From Wurfbainia villosa (taxonomy: Eukaryota > Streptophyta > Magnoliopsida > Zingiberales > Zingiberaceae), in the NCBI GenBank assembly GCA_025175895.1, contig CM045987.1, forward strand, positions 31,894,113 to 31,958,112: DNA of 64,000 nt, in the 5' to 3' direction. This document shows, piece after piece, positions 45,893 to 57,694 of the stretch. The notes below the pieces were generated by a model. That model had not been told where the DNA came from. It made no database searches and saw only the letters and a list, made by a program, of their open reading frames with translations. Position 1 is the first letter of the stretch. Every line of letters begins with the position of its first letter. Both the position numbers and the translations under genes were made by a program.

Positions 45893-46195
45893 AGGTGAGA
45901 GACACACTCACCCATCGCAACGATTTGGTAGATAAGGCAATCCGCACTAACTCACTAGAGCCGAGGATTTGACAACAACCACTGCTCTTTCTATCGAGTT
46001 TACTACCGCATAGTCGAGTCGAGTAGCCGATTAGATTAAACTGAGATCTAGGGTACCAAATACCACGCTTAGCGTGTCTTTAGATATCTAAGGATACGCT
46101 GACTAGGTTAGGTGAGACTCTCGCATTTGTAACTTACTTTACCGCAAATAAAATTCGGCTCATGTAAGTATAGAGACTTCCTATATCCTATAGTA
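45893..46195. other. Unassigned segment in the SIRE-like element
   Basis: No ORF; not related to the other LTR at this position. It should hold RNase H and the LTR end. Either a replaced LTR part or filler introduced by deletion repair. Confidence 0.35.
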
Positions 46196-46920
46196 TTTTA
46201 GGTCAACGGGTTTTCCTTCTACATCTTCGCTTATATTAACATTAGTTGCTATAGGTGTATTGATTATTTTAGCATCTTGCATTCCAAATCGATTTATTAA
46301 GTCCTTAGTATATTTTGTTGATGTAAATATATTCCATCTTTAGTTTGTTTAATTTGTAAACCTAAGAAGAAACTTAACTCTCCTACTAAATTCATTTCAA
46401 ATTCACTTCCATAAGTGAGATGAATTCGCTTAGCAGATCGAGTTGGTAGTTCCAAAAATTATATCATCTACATAGATTTGGGCTATAAAGATTTCTTTCC
46501 TTTTTACTTAATAAGGTTGTCGACTAAACCTTGCTGAATCCTACTTTGGACTTAAGATAGATCGAAGCCTTCGCACTCAAGCTCTTGGGGCTTGTTTGAG
46601 TCCATATAGGGCTTTCTAAGTCTAAGGACATGGTTTATCTAGATTTTCAATCCGGAGGTTGACTCGACGTAAACTTCCTTAATGTATCCATTCAAAAATG
46701 CTGACTTGACATCCATTTGAAACAATTTAAAACCTCGATGAAAAGATATGCTAACAAATCTCGGATGGACTCTAGTCTTGCTAATGGGCGAGGTCTCATC
46801 GTAATCTAAACCTTCGACTTTGACTAAACCCTTTGGCACTAACCTAGCTTTATTTCTAACTACTTCACCTTTATCATCAAGTTTATTTCAAATACCCACC
46901 TTGTTCCAATAATTGATTTT
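46196..46920 (-). pseudogene. pol: Reverse transcriptase of the SIRE-like element
   Basis: The minus strand has GLDYDETSPISKTR and FQMDVKSAFLNGYIKEVYVE (46839-46639), then after frame breaks the catalytic YVDD (QIYVDDIIFG, about 46455-46480) and the connection region with LGLQIKQ- and Y-KDLINRFG-like phrases (46260-46400). The palm motif region near 46560-46640 is frameshifted. RNase H is missing. Confidence 0.8.
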
Positions 46921-48480
46921 TCTTAGGTGGTGGTACTAATTCCTGCACTTCATTTCTAGTGAATTGAGCTAGCCTTGCATAGCAATAATCCAAATGAAGT
47001 GCTTGTTCAATAGTTTTGGGTCTGATTTTGGAAATTAACTAGATTTGACTAATGGTTTCGATGAAGCTCTAGTTCAACTCCTAAATTTGGATCACCTATA
47101 ACTGATTGATAGGATGATTTGGGGTTAGGGTCATCTATCACTTGGTCGATAGGATGACTTGGGTTAGAGTAGATTCAAGTTCAAGATCGAGCCTGCTACA
47201 TTGATTTGCTAGTTGGTTTTGTTAAGGATTGAACGGTGTTCGGTCTTCGCTTCAAAACTATATTAATGGCTTTCTTCATGACTCTAAGAGTGTCGGATTG
47301 TATTCCTATAAGCTCTTGTGGTTGAGTATCCTAGAAAGGTTCCAAGAGAGGTTTTATTTGAATTTCTAGGTAATCCTTAGTGTTTAAGATATGTACCTTG
47401 CATCCAAATACCCTAAAGCATTTTGATGTTCGGTATTTTATCGTGATAAATCTCGATGTGACTTTTGGTGCCTTTACCATATATGATCCTATTTTGGACA
47501 TAAAGTGATTAAACTCCTCTCTCCTAAAATCTATTCACTAGGTTATACTCGCTTAACATTGTCCTAGCGGCTTCTTGTAGGGTTCTATTTTTCCGCTCGA
47601 CTAACCCATTTTGTTGTGGGGTTCTAGGACATGAAAACTCATGGTGGTATCCGCTAGGTTACGTAACTGTAAACCTCGTGGTTTTCTAATTCACCACCAT
47701 GATCGCTTCTAAGTCTTAATCTTAAGGTTCTTTTTTGATTAACCTACAAAGATTGATTAGTTCTAGAGTATCATTTTTATGTTTGATAAACCTAACCCAA
47801 GTAAATCTAGAATATCGCCAATTATGACTACAAAATTGACTACCATTGAGTGACTTAGCCCATGAATCAAATAGATCCATGTAGGAGCTCAAGAACACTT
47901 TTGGTCTGCTCTGATTAGTTAATTGATTTGTCCTAGATTGTTTACCTTGTTGACAAGCATTACATATTTATTATCCAAGTTGTTTAGTTTAGGCAAACCT
48001 ATAACCAGCTTTACTGGTACTCATCTTGTGGAAGTCTAGTGAGTGTCCGAGTCCTGCCATAACCAAGATTCTCTTGAAGTCATAAGACACTTGGGTTGAG
48101 GAGTTGGGTAAATTTATTGTGTAGATGTTGCTATTCCTAGTTCCTTTGGATCACCTATAACTTGATTTTAGATGTTGCATTTATCTTGATTACGATTCAT
48201 TTTCTAGAAATATGACCTTATAATTGTTATCACACAATTGGCTTACACTAAGTAAATTATATTGAAAGTTTTCTACTAATTAGAGTCATTTTGAATTGTA
48301 AAGTTAGAGTTGAGCTAATATCACCCGATCCGAATGATTTTGAGCTCGCCGCTATTCAAGGCTACCGATCCTGTCGCTTGAATCGTTAAGGATTGAACTT
48401 TGAGTTCGATCCTTCGGCCATGTGTCGAAAACTATATTAACATCCATTGATCTCTATAGGTAGGATCATATGGAATTACT
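46921..48480 (-). pseudogene. pol: Integrase region of the SIRE-like element
   Basis: No long ORF. At about 47545-47640 the minus strand encodes RTPQQNGLVERKNRTLQEAA, the classical copia integrase segment with the catalytic glutamate. Around 47700-47760 and 47950-48070 are further frame-broken pieces of the core and zinc region, and 48300-48430 matches the part between protease and integrase. No aspartic protease active site is visible. Confidence 0.7.
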
Positions 48481-48959
48481 AAAGGGTTGTTTGTAAGTTT
48501 TAACCTAAATCATCTCACCAATATCTACATGATCAAAACATGTTATTCCTATGTGTTATTGTGAGATGACTTTCAATTTTACTTGATTAATTTTAATGAA
48601 TTTAAATTAACCAACATTAGGTTAGATTCGATTTAGTCTAAGCTCATCAAGTAATCTTTTCAAGAGATTAGCTTCGTGTCGTGGCGAGGCACAAGAGAGG
48701 CCTTCTTTGATCGGAATAACGCACCACTTCCTTAGACAAAGCTAATTTCAAGAAATTGATAACTCGACTTACTTGAGACTACATCTTGGTCTAACTAGTT
48801 ATTTTTGAAAAGAGGCTCCCCGAGGCTCAATCTTTTCATAGGAGTTTAGTTGATTTATTTTTGAAAAGAGTCCCCGAGGCTCAATCTTTTCAGATTTTAG
48901 TTGGTTATGAGTCCTATCTAACCATTCTAAAAATAAAGGAAAAACTAAGCATGCAATTT

Positions 48960-50550
48960 CTAAGACTTAACAAAATACATTTTGTATTGGCTCTCGACCA
49001 TTGAATCGAGTGGGTCTATTCACATAGTGAATTTGGTCCTTGGGAAACCAATACATGTTAGATCCTAAAGTTGAAATCAAAGTGGTCTTAGGGACCCATG
49101 CTTGGACATTTTTCTTATGTTGGTTTACTATAGACATATATGACTTATTGGTTGTATTTGAGTTAAACCCGAGTCCGGCCTTGTTGTACACGGCCCTTTG
49201 TGATCCAAGTAAGAGGTCAAGTCCCTGAATCCCAAAGTGAACCTTCCAACGCAGCCTAAGGTCTTCGACTTGTGTTTTCAAAAGCGAAGTTCTCAACTTC
49301 AAGCTTTTCAACTTGAGTTGAGTCCTCCTCTTGAATACGAGTAGTCTAAGAGGTGAGGTAGACGTAATGTTTGAGTATGTGAACCTCCTAAATTAGGGTC
49401 TCTACCTTGGACTCTTACTTAGCTAGTTTCTTATTTAAAATTTTAATTGCACCATACAAAGTATTAAGTAACGACCGACTTACCCTTAATGATTCTTTTG
49501 AACCGGATACGGATCCGTTGCTTGTCTTGAATGGAAGCTCATCATCGGATTCGGACTCGACTTCTTCGGTTTCGAGTCGCTTCTCTTGGCCATTAGAGCT
49601 TGATATCGCCTTCTTCCTCCGACAACTCCTCCCAAGTAGCGTTAGCGCTTTCTGGTCTTTGATGCTATTCTTTAGCTTTGGGCACTGGACTTGATGTGAC
49701 CGAACTCGCTGCACTCATAGCATCTAAAATTAGAAGTATTTGAATTAGGTTTAGGCTTACCTTGAGTTGTTGGTCGCTTTGCCTCGATCATCTTCAACTA
49801 GATTGACTAGTTCGGATTCTATTTCGAGTCTACTCCGATTCGACTCGCCTTCCTTCCTGGGGTGGCTTGCTTATGGGGCTTCTTCTTCTTGAACTCGCAA
49901 CTAACGCAATACTCTTCTCGCCCGACCACGCTTAGTTTGCTCATGTAATTCAAGTTCAAAACAATTCGCCTAACCTAATTTTAGAAAGGTTCTGGAGACC
50001 TTGTAGGCATCGATCATGGATGCCTACAAGGTGGTCCTAGGAAACGAGTTAAGAGAATACCGATAAGGTCGCGATTCTCGACCTTTTGTCCGATGGCATG
50101 GAGTTGGTTGACGATGTCTTGGATATACGAGCAGTTGAGTTGCGTCTCGCTTTCCTGCATTTTCAAGTTATACAATTTATTTAAAAGTAAATCTCTTTAC
50201 ATACCTTCGCGGTCGCCGGTGCCTTCGTAGTTCCACTAGCTTGGTCCATAAGTCCTTTGCACTAATGAAGGGCCGACGCGCTTGAGCTCTTCCTTGACAA
50301 CCCACATTCGCAAGATTTGAGTTGTCTGGCATCGGCTTCTACTTGTTTTTTCATGGAATTTGACTCATTGATCGTGAACTCCAAAGATTCACCATCTTCA
50401 TTAATAGGAAGTGTGAAACCGTTTGATTATGATCCACATCTCGATTTGGGTTTTAAGAAAGCATTCCATCCGACCCTTCCAATAACGAAAGTCATTACCT
50501 GCTGTAAACGGGGTCGGGCGGTGCTAAACCCTTCGAGATGGGCCATTTAA
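48960..50550 (-). pseudogene. gag: gag of the SIRE-like element
   Basis: The likely start is the minus-strand ATG at 50548 (MAHLEGFSTARPRLQQ). Pieces follow in broken frames: a capsid segment (50550-50200), an acidic Ser/Glu region (EEVESESDDELPF, 49580-49540) and a CCHC knuckle CYECSEFGHIKSS at about 49690-49730 whose last Cys is displaced by a one-base shift. In 49311-48967 lies the tail LLLGSQRAVYNKAGLGF with MYWFPKDQIHYVN. It is the probable pol-bearing relative of the two gag-only elements. The 480 bp between 48480 and 48960 have no readable domain. Confidence 0.78.
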
Positions 50551-50885
50551 AACAAGAAGAAGAACGATTTAAAAGAATCTTGCAAAACACACACGAAGAA
50601 TATTCCAAGACTTTCGCCTTGGATTAGTAGTAGGGAAGTAAAAAGATATATAAAATGTAACTTGCAAAAGAAATAAACAATCAAATGCGAATGTCGCTGA
50701 AGTTCCGGAGGACAACCTTACTCGGATCTAACCCAAGGACAACCTTATCCGGATCCTAAAGCCTCTAATGCAATTCTATATGTAGGAGAAGATAAGCAAG
50801 TGAAATAATTATACGAAAACAGAAATAAATAAATAAAAAATCTGTAAAAAAGAAAACAAAGCTAGATTGGTGGTTTCACCAATCT

Positions 50886-50906
50886 TAGCGCCTTACTCGA
50901 TACCAA
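50886..50906 (-). other. Primer binding site of the SIRE-like element
   Basis: The minus strand reads TTGGTATCGAGTAAGG beside the 5' LTR, a variant of the tRNA-Met site (CGAG for CAGAG). The 50551-50885 stretch is the short untranslated leader. Confidence 0.7.
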
Positions 50907-50907
50907 T

Positions 50908-52230
50908 TGTTGGATCGAAAGTGTCGCTAGAGGGGGGTGAATAGCGATACGTGTCGTTAAAAACTTTTGCAATAAGTAAAAAGCAAGTAGAGAGTGCACA
51001 AATGAAATATAAAGTAGACAAGATATTTTTACGTGGTTCACAATCTTCGATTGTTAATCCACGGCCCTAGTGATCCTTGATCACGCACGAGGGCAATTCA
51101 CTAAAACCACCTCCTCGCTTGGAGTAGGAGCAACGACAAAAAGAAATCAAGGCAAAGGGACACCCCCTTTCCTTGTTACGATTAAAGCACAAAGACAATT
51201 TAAAGAAGTAGAACTTAAATAAATATACCGACAACTCTTATAAGTAAGATGTAGCTGCTGTCGCTGCACTTCGTCAGAGCAAATGTGAGTAGTAGTAGCT
51301 ACAAGCATGACGGGCGTGTTGAGAGCTCTTGAATTCTTGTTATTTGCTTGGCTGAACATGTCTATTTATGGATATTGATCTATGAATTTAGACATAGGTA
51401 GTGTCCAAGGTGAGGTTCTTATCCCCTCAAGACTTGTTTCATCCACATCCTTTGTGCCTAACTCAAGGATGAGGTGTTTCATAACTCAAGGATGAGGTGC
51501 TCATCCAACCACCTGCCACCTCAAGGAGGCCTTCACGCCAACTTGTTGGAGCCATCCAACTTGTGCCACATCATGGGAGCCAACCATCTTGTGCCACCTC
51601 CTCCTCATTTTGGGCGCCAAGCTTGATGGTGGTTTGCCAACCATCTTGTGCCAACCTCACCTCATTTTGGGCGCCCAACTTGATGATGGTTTGATGTCCA
51701 CCTTGATGCAACATCACCTAATTTTTGGGGTCCAAGCTTGGTGATGGTTTGGATGTCCACCTTGATGCCACATCACCCTTTGTACCAAAACACGAGTCAA
51801 GTCCAAATTCACCCACTTGAAATACGAGCTCTTCTCGAGGTCGAACTAGACTAGCAGCAGCTTGACTGTAGTCAAAGGGTTTTGACCGCAGACAAGTTAG
51901 CTTAAAATATAAAGTACGATGGTTCTAACCATCGATCTCGACCTAGACCTTCCATTGGAGGTATTGGGTCGGATCTACGCTTAACGCCCTTGCTTCGCCA
52001 CACGAGCTACTTTTGTAGCCTCGCTCGCCTTCACCCGAGTACCCTGGCTTCTCCGAATCCTCTGGCGTTCGACCACCCTTGCTTCCCACCGGGTGTCGCA
52101 GACCTTCCGCTCAACTTTAGCATTTCTGCACACTTAATTGAGCTCGTAAGATAACAAATATACTCTTAACTATTGAGCCTTTTGCCATAATCAAAATACC
52201 GGTTCGACTTTGGTGCCCACTGCACCAACA
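50908..52230 (-). repeat. 5' LTR of the SIRE-like element
   Basis: 1.32 kb, TGTTGGATCG...CTGCACCAACA on the plus strand. It contains a degenerate 64-bp repeat at 51590-51790 and is followed by the TSD TTAAT. Confidence 0.87.
51590..51790. repeat. ~64-bp degenerate repeat in the SIRE-like LTR
   Basis: About three units on CACCTCATTTTGGGCGCCAA, GCTTGATGATGGTTTG and CCACCTTGATGCCA. Confidence 0.75.
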
Positions 52231-52235
52231 TTAAT

Positions 52236-52987
52236 ATGGTATTGCTAAATCTGTGAGTGCACCTTTGGTGCAACATTTCAAATTATCTATTACACAGTGT
52301 CCAAAGACACATGATGAAATTCATAATATGTCAAGTATTCCATATGTCAGTGCAGTTGATTGTCTGATGTATGCCATGGTTTGCACAAGTCTAGATTTGG
52401 AATACACTGTTAGTACAATGAGCAAGTTAATTCTCTCGAATCCAGGTAGACAATATTGGGATGCAGTCAAGTGGATTTTTCGATACTTGAGAGGTACTAC
52501 AGATTATGACATTATGTTCAACAAACAACAGGATGATCCTTCAGTTATGAGATATGTGGATGCAAACTATATAGGAGATTTGGATGATAAAAGGTCTACT
52601 GTAGGATATATGTTTACTGTGGCAGGGGGACCTATTTGTTGGAAATCTATGATACAATCTACAGTTGTATTATCCACCACTGAGTCAGAGTACATGGTGG
52701 TTGCTGAGGAAACAAAAGAAGCATTGTGGGTTAGAGGATTGGTCAGGGAATAGGGTATTCAACAAGGTTGAGTCAAGTTGAATTGCGACAATCAGAGCGC
52801 TATTTATTTGGCGAAGAATCAAGTTTATCATGAGAGAACCAAGCACATAGATGTGAGGTTTCACAAGATCAGAAAGCTAATTTCTTCTGGTGAAATTAAA
52901 CTTAAAAAGGTTCACACTGTGAAAAATATTGCAGACATATTGACAAAATCAGTTGCCACATTTCTTGAACTTGATCAATTTCTCTAA
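52236..52987 (+). pseudogene. pol: RNase H and pol 3' end of the Tork-like element
   Basis: Continues the RT from 45363 after the SIRE-like insertion. It has AKSVSAPLVQHFKLS, the DCLMYAMVCTSLDLEYTVS segment and the RNase H signatures YVDANYIGDLDDKRSTVGYM, STTESEYMVVAEETKEALWV and NCDNQSAIYLAKNQVYHERT. The end of pol reads IADILTKSVATFLELDQF with a stop at 52985. Two in-frame stops (about 52751 and 52769) sit between the open pieces 52253-52753 and 52778-52987, and the junction with the RT is off by a frame. Clear family membership, not functional. Confidence 0.9.
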
Positions 52988-53129
52988 TTGCTAGAGGGGT
53001 TGAAGCCCGAACTCAACCGTTCCAGAAGGTGTTATCTTCATATGCTTGTTTTCTCCAAAGGGGTGGATATTCGCTAAGGTGGAGATTATTGAAGATGACT
53101 CATATGGAGGAAGAAACAACATGGCCATA

Positions 53130-53370
53130 GCACGATTGTACCAAGCAACATGAATAGGCCATGCTGCGCTCTGGAAGAAAAGGCACCGTCATGATACGTC
53201 CATGCCAAGTAGCATGGTCGGGCCATGCTGTGCTCTAGATGAAATGACATGGTCGTGACATGACCGTGCCAGGTAGCAAGACCAAGCCATTTTGCGCTCT
53301 AGAAGGAACGACATAGGCTCGACATGGTCATGCTAGGCAGCACGACCAGGTCGCGTCGTGTCCTGGAAGG
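53130..53370. repeat. ~65-bp repeat in the Tork-like U3
   Basis: Three degenerate units, each with CCATGCTGCGCTCT-GAAG and GACATGGTCGTGCCA-AGCA phrases. U3 repeats often act as enhancers in this clade (family knowledge). Confidence 0.7.
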
Positions 53371-53440
53371 GACGGAGAGTTCGAGAAAGTTGAGAAATTT
53401 ATGGTATTTTAGGTGTAAAATATCATATTTGGCTAGAGAT

Positions 53441-53450
53441 GTATATATAG
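53441..53450 (+). promoter_or_regulatory. TATA box in the Tork-like LTR
   Basis: GTATATATAG, downstream of the U3 repeats, at the expected place for an LTR promoter. Confidence 0.5.
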
Positions 53451-53660
53451 GATAATTGTAACCTTAAACATATATATGTTCCTTCATAGTTTTCTCTTAC
53501 CATTTTGTGGAGTAGGCGATCTTTGCCCAACCACATTAAATTCTTATTGTTCTTCTCTCTCGTTTGATTCTTTTTTTACTTCGACGTTCTTTGCTCTTGT
53601 TAATTGGTGATCTTGTGTGCACAACATAATATATTGTTCTATAGGAGTATTTAACCCTTA

Positions 53661-54365
53661 GGGTGCATTTGGTTCGGGGTTATTCTCCATAACCTTGGTT
53701 ATCCATCCAAGGTTATCAATAAAAACCTTGTTTGGTTTAGGATTTGAATGATTACCAAGTCATGATGGATGCCCGACACATCATGACACGTCAGCAAAAG
53801 GGTTATGTATGGGGGAATTGAAAAACCTCCAAGAAGCTTGGTTTTTCTTGATTCCCTTGGTTATGGATTTTTTTTCCAAAAAAACCCTTTGATTTTTACC
53901 ATTTAGGAAAAACTATCCTTATTAATTTATCAAATACCAATCTAGCCGGTTGTCGGTCGGCCACCGCCAATCTCCGTCGTCGTCGGTCATCTCCGTCGCC
54001 ATCGGTCATTGCCGCCGTCGACCGATCGTCGTTGTCGGTTGGTCGCCGATCATCGTTCATCGGCCGTCGGTCGTCGACCGCCGATCGACCATCGTCGCCA
54101 ATCATCGATCGTCGATTGTCGATCGTCGGTCGCCGGCCGACGACTAACCGACGGTCGATGGACGATCGACCGCTGTCAAACCATCGAATGGATAATATAG
54201 TAAAATATTAAATTAGGTGATACTTTAAAATCTCCAAACAAACAAGTTTTGGTTGCATTACTTCAGATTGAGCCAAACAATATTTTGTAATGTTTCATTC
54301 CCCATCACCTTGGCTAGTAATCACATTACCAAGGTTATATATTATAATTTGAACCAAACGCACCC
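53661..54365. mobile_element. Tourist-like (PIF/Harbinger) MITE
   Basis: Terminal inverted repeats GGGTGCATTTGGTTC (53661-53675) and GAACCAAACGCACCC (54351-54365), flanked by the 3-bp duplication TTA (53658-53660 and 54366-54368), diagnostic of the PIF/Harbinger superfamily. Subterminal ACCTTGGTTAT / ACCAAGGTTATAT stretches are also inverted. The interior encodes no transposase. A GC-rich core (53945-54170) made of CGATCG- and GTCGG-type repeats is unusual and gives spurious ORFs on both strands. Confidence 0.9.
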
Positions 54366-54429
54366 TTAAAGTTTTGAAATTGTCGACGTCAACTCAGATA
54401 TTGTGTGTAATATGATATCACATGTTGAC

Positions 54430-55170
54430 CAAGAATTACAGAAAAACATTGATTTAATGACAAATTTTAGCGATGAAAATAATTCATCCCAAATCTATAA
54501 TGAAATTTACAATAAAAAAAATAAATTATCGCCAATTAGCAATGAAATTTGTAACAAAAAAAGATTTCATCGTAAATATCACAAAAAAAATATTTTCATC
54601 ATAGTTTACAACAAATAAGCTTTTTTGGCCAAGTCCGTTGCAAAATTTACGATGAATTTCACTTTCATCCCAAATTTTGCTACAAAAAAATATTTTCGTT
54701 GCAAAATTTAGCGATAAAAAAAATTCATGCAAATTTTGAGATGAATTAAAAATTCGTTGTAAATTTTTGCGATGAATTACAAATTCATCCCACATTTTGC
54801 GACGAAAGTGAATTAGTCACAAATTTTTGTGATGATTTACATATTCGTTGCAACATTTTGTGATGAATTTTCAATTTGTCCCAAAATTTATCACGAATTT
54901 AAAATTCATTGCAAAATTTATTATGAATTTTTTTTGTCACTAAATTTTGTGGTGAATTTCATTTTCTTTGCAAAGTTTGTAGCAAATTTCATTTTCGTCG
55001 CAAAATTACCATGCATTCTATGATTAACAATTTTCATAGCAAATTTTCAATAATTTTTCATCGCAAATTTTTATGACGAATTTAAGTTTTGTAGCTAAAT
55101 TAGTGACGAATTTAGAATTTGTGGCAAATTTGCCATGACTTCGGTGATAAAAAAAATATTTCATCGCAAA
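54430..55170. repeat. Subterminal repeat region of a CACTA relic
   Basis: Many alternating copies of GCGATGAATT / TTCGTCGCAAATTT-like motifs on both strands, a pattern typical of CACTA (En/Spm) subterminal regions. A mutated CACTACAAGAAA-like end may be at about 54434 (AATTACAGAAAAAC). Overlapping ORFs here are by-products. The identity is supported by the transposase relic downstream. Confidence 0.6.
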
Positions 55171-55920
55171 ATGACAATTATAATTCCACCTCCTACTCTT
55201 TGCTCATAGTATGCGGAAAGCTCGCAATGTGGAAGAACATTCGATGACTTGATATGTGCAGAAGAACCAAGGTACAACACTTTCTTCCTCTCTTTCAAAA
55301 TCTGACTACTCAATAGTTAGATTTGCACAGATCCGAAGATTCAACAGTCGGATATGCACCCCATGATGGGGGAGTTGCCTCCCGTGTGGTAGGGTTGGGG
55401 CTCTGCCCCCGCGTGGTCCTACTGCGCTGCAGGGTCGCTAGCCCCCACATTACAAAGGTGTTGGCCCCTATGTAGCCCTGTCGCATGAGAGGGCCACCGC
55501 CCCTCGCATAACCCTATCTTGCCCCCTGCGTTGTAGGGTTGCAGACCCCTGCGTGGTAGGGTCGTCGACCCTCGCATGGTAGGGGCATCCCCCCCCCCCC
55601 CCCACACACAACAATCAAGCGACCAGCCTAGCGTGGTGGGGGCATAGCAGGGTCGTACAACCAATGAGTCAGTCCCTGCACGACCCAAGTTTATAGGTTG
55701 CGCAAGCTGGCGACTCGCACGATCGAGCTGTTGGGCTAGCGGACCATGCTTGTTGCCTCTGGACAACCGAGCTAAGTGGGTGGTCGAATCATGCAAACTT
55801 TTAGCCTACCGGTCGGGTTATGCTGGCTGTTGGCCTACCGAGCCACGTATGCCGCCCCTGAATGACTGAGCTATGCTAGCAGCCAGGTTGTGTGGTTTGT
55901 CGGGCTAATGGGCCCTTCTA
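55171..55920. other. GC-rich degenerate stretch between CACTA parts
   Basis: 55380-55620 has loose repeats on CCCCTGCGTGGTAGGGTCG and a C15-like homopolymer (about 55589-55604). 55690-55910 has GGCCTACCGAGC-type repeats. A 125-codon minus-strand ORF over it has no recognisable domain. Confidence 0.4.
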
Positions 55921-56342
55921 AATCCATCAAAATGTTTCATGTTTAATATATAATTTTAATGTTTCATTTTATAAAGATTACTTTTCCTTAATAGAAAATA
56001 AACCCTCTCATACTATTATGTTGTATAGGTTGAAATTAAGAGTTGTTCGTCCTTTAGGTGAGTCAAACCTTCTACTGTCAGCTCATTCGTCGAGTGAAGG
56101 AACTTCCAACCTTCTCCATTTAAAATTTTTGCAATTATCATTATCCAATATAATTAATGTCCTTTTATGTATTTCTTTTATTAAAAACTTCATTATTAGT
56201 TTCATATATTATACGCTATAGCTCAATATCATTAAAAAATATATATATATATATATTAGGAGAATTTGTTTTAAGTATGATTTGGTTGTTGAATTAGTAT
56301 CGATATAAAATTATGAAAATAGAACTAATCCTTGATATAAAT

Positions 56343-56810
56343 TTGGAAACAAGAAAAATGGAGAAAGAAAATAGTTGGATGTATAAAAAGAATTTACCTG
56401 AATGTCGGAGTTTAACTGATGAATTTATTATTAAGGTGGAATATTTTTTTTCTATTCATAGTAATATTGAGTTTATGGATAAGAATAAATTAAGGTGTTA
56501 GTGTAAAAAGTATTATAATGGTAAATTTTTTCAGTGTGATAAAGTTTGAGAACATAATTATAGATTTGATTTTATTCTGAATTATTATAATTGGACAAGT
56601 CATGGTGAATCGTTCATATCCGATGAGGAGTATGGATAAAATATACAAGTGTTAGTTAGTAGGGATCTGAGATATTATGATCAATTAAATCCATATCAGA
56701 GAATGATAGTTGATGCAGCGAGTCAGAATTTGATTCCTGAACCGAGTGTTGTAACTTCAGTTTTCCTTCAATATTTAAACAAATGTATACTAGTTATGGA
56801 TCACCGTTGG
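56343..56810 (+). pseudogene. CACTA transposase N-terminal domain (Transpos_assoc), broken
   Basis: From the ATG at 56343 the frame reads ENSWMYKKNLPECRSLTDEF, then a cysteine-patterned core (KNKLRC-x-CKKYYNGKFFQC) and YNWTSHGE. This is the order of the transposase-associated domain that precedes TNP2-type CACTA transposases: a W near the start, clustered Cys/His, then an F--YY-WTSHGE end. About 40 residues later NPYQRMIVDAASQ matches the linker these proteins have before the transposase core. Three in-frame stops (56499, 56547, 56636) break it, and the catalytic core is missing. Without them this would be about 155 codons. The AT-rich 55921-56342 upstream has no other feature. Confidence 0.72.
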
Positions 56811-56834
56811 AGGAGGAAAAAATAATAGGTGTTG

Positions 56835-57400
56835 ATAATGATGCGGAGAGAGTGAAAACCTGCTCGCCCCGTTTTCAATGCAGTGAATCACTGAGGGGGG
56901 GGGGTCTCAGAGGGTCCTCATCGGCCGCAATCAGTAGAGAATAAGAAGATGAAATAGGTGAAACGCAAGCAAACCGACGATAGCAATCGAGATTCAGACA
57001 CAAGATGTAACGTGGTTCGGAATAAGGATTCATACTCCACGGAGGTGAACTTTCTCACCGGAGGCGGTGCCTAAGCACTTTCACTATGAGGGTCCTCCTT
57101 TACGGAGGGTCAATTTCCGAAGGTGGAGGATAGAAGACCTTTTACAATGATATCGTAAAGCGAGAAAAATACAAGAGATGTGATAACAATAGATCTCCTT
57201 CCTTCTTCTCCGGTGAGGTGGCTGTGGTTCTCCTCTTCCTCTTGCGTCCTCTGCTCTCTTGCTGGGTTGGAATGATTGTCGGATCCATTTCCTCCTTGCT
57301 CCCTCCCTTTTATCTTCCCCCTTCCTTCATCGTAACGTCGTAGGTTATCTCCATCGTACACGTGGCCACCCCCTTTCCCTGGAGAATAAGTGCATTAGAT
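56835..57400 (-). repeat. Probable LTR fragment (minus strand)
   Basis: It has the build of the SIRE-like LTR start (a G-run near 56896, then ACGTGGTTCGGAATAAGGAT, 'CTCCACGGAGG' and 'GGGTCCTCC' phrases) but another sequence. No ORF with a domain; the 83-codon minus-strand ORF at 57110-57361 is low-complexity. No partner LTR in the window, so orientation and type are guesses. The following 57401-57700 has no feature I recognise. Confidence 0.4.
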
Positions 57401-57694
57401 ATCAGGAGTGAAGACTCCTTGGAATATTATGTGGGGCCTCCCAGGCCATTGCCTAACACCTTTTCCTCTATTTTTCGGGAAACTAGGCTAGACTATCTCC
57501 CTCAACCTTCCGTGTTGAGGGAAGCTAGTTTAGGTCTATAGCCCACGGGTGACCTAGCCCTAGGGCTTTTTATCAACCCGAACCAACTCCTCTTTTCCCC
57601 ATGTCAAATTCCCTTTGTATTGATCAGATTGGACCGACCTCTTGGCGAAGCGCCTTCCATCTCTCCTTTGTCATATCAATTTCTTTCATTAACT

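Larger units (their letters stand above)
45369..52230 (-). mobile_element. SIRE-like Ty1/copia retrotransposon (minus strand), decayed
   Basis: Inserted in the Tork-like RT with TSD TTAAT (45364-45368 and 52231-52235). Both ends start with TGTTGGATCGAAAGTGTCGC on the plus strand. The interior shows, from right to left, gag, integrase and RT in copia order with many breaks; protease and RNase H are not readable. The Gag tail phrase LLLGSQRAVYNKAGLGF is typical of SIRE. At about 6.9 kb it is shorter than intact members, so it has lost several segments. Confidence 0.87.
53087..53652 (+). repeat. 3' LTR of the Tork-like element
   Basis: Follows a purine-rich tract (AAGGTGGAGAT, 53076-53086). It starts TATTGAAGATGACTCATATG, an apparent change of the usual TGTTGGAGATGAC start. 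It has a U3 tandem repeat, a TATA box and a T-rich end near 53590-53650. No second LTR is present because the element is 5'-truncated, so the 3' limit is approximate. Confidence 0.65.

Noticed and set aside
53896..54200. ORFs in the MITE core
   Set aside because: CGATCG/GTCGG repeats are open in several frames; no domain and no conserved start.
55419..55796. 125-codon minus-strand ORF
   Set aside because: It lies over degenerate GC-rich repeats and a long C-run; composition alone explains it.
57110..57361. 83-codon minus-strand ORF rich in Glu, Arg and Gly
   Set aside because: Low complexity within an LTR-like segment, no family resemblance.
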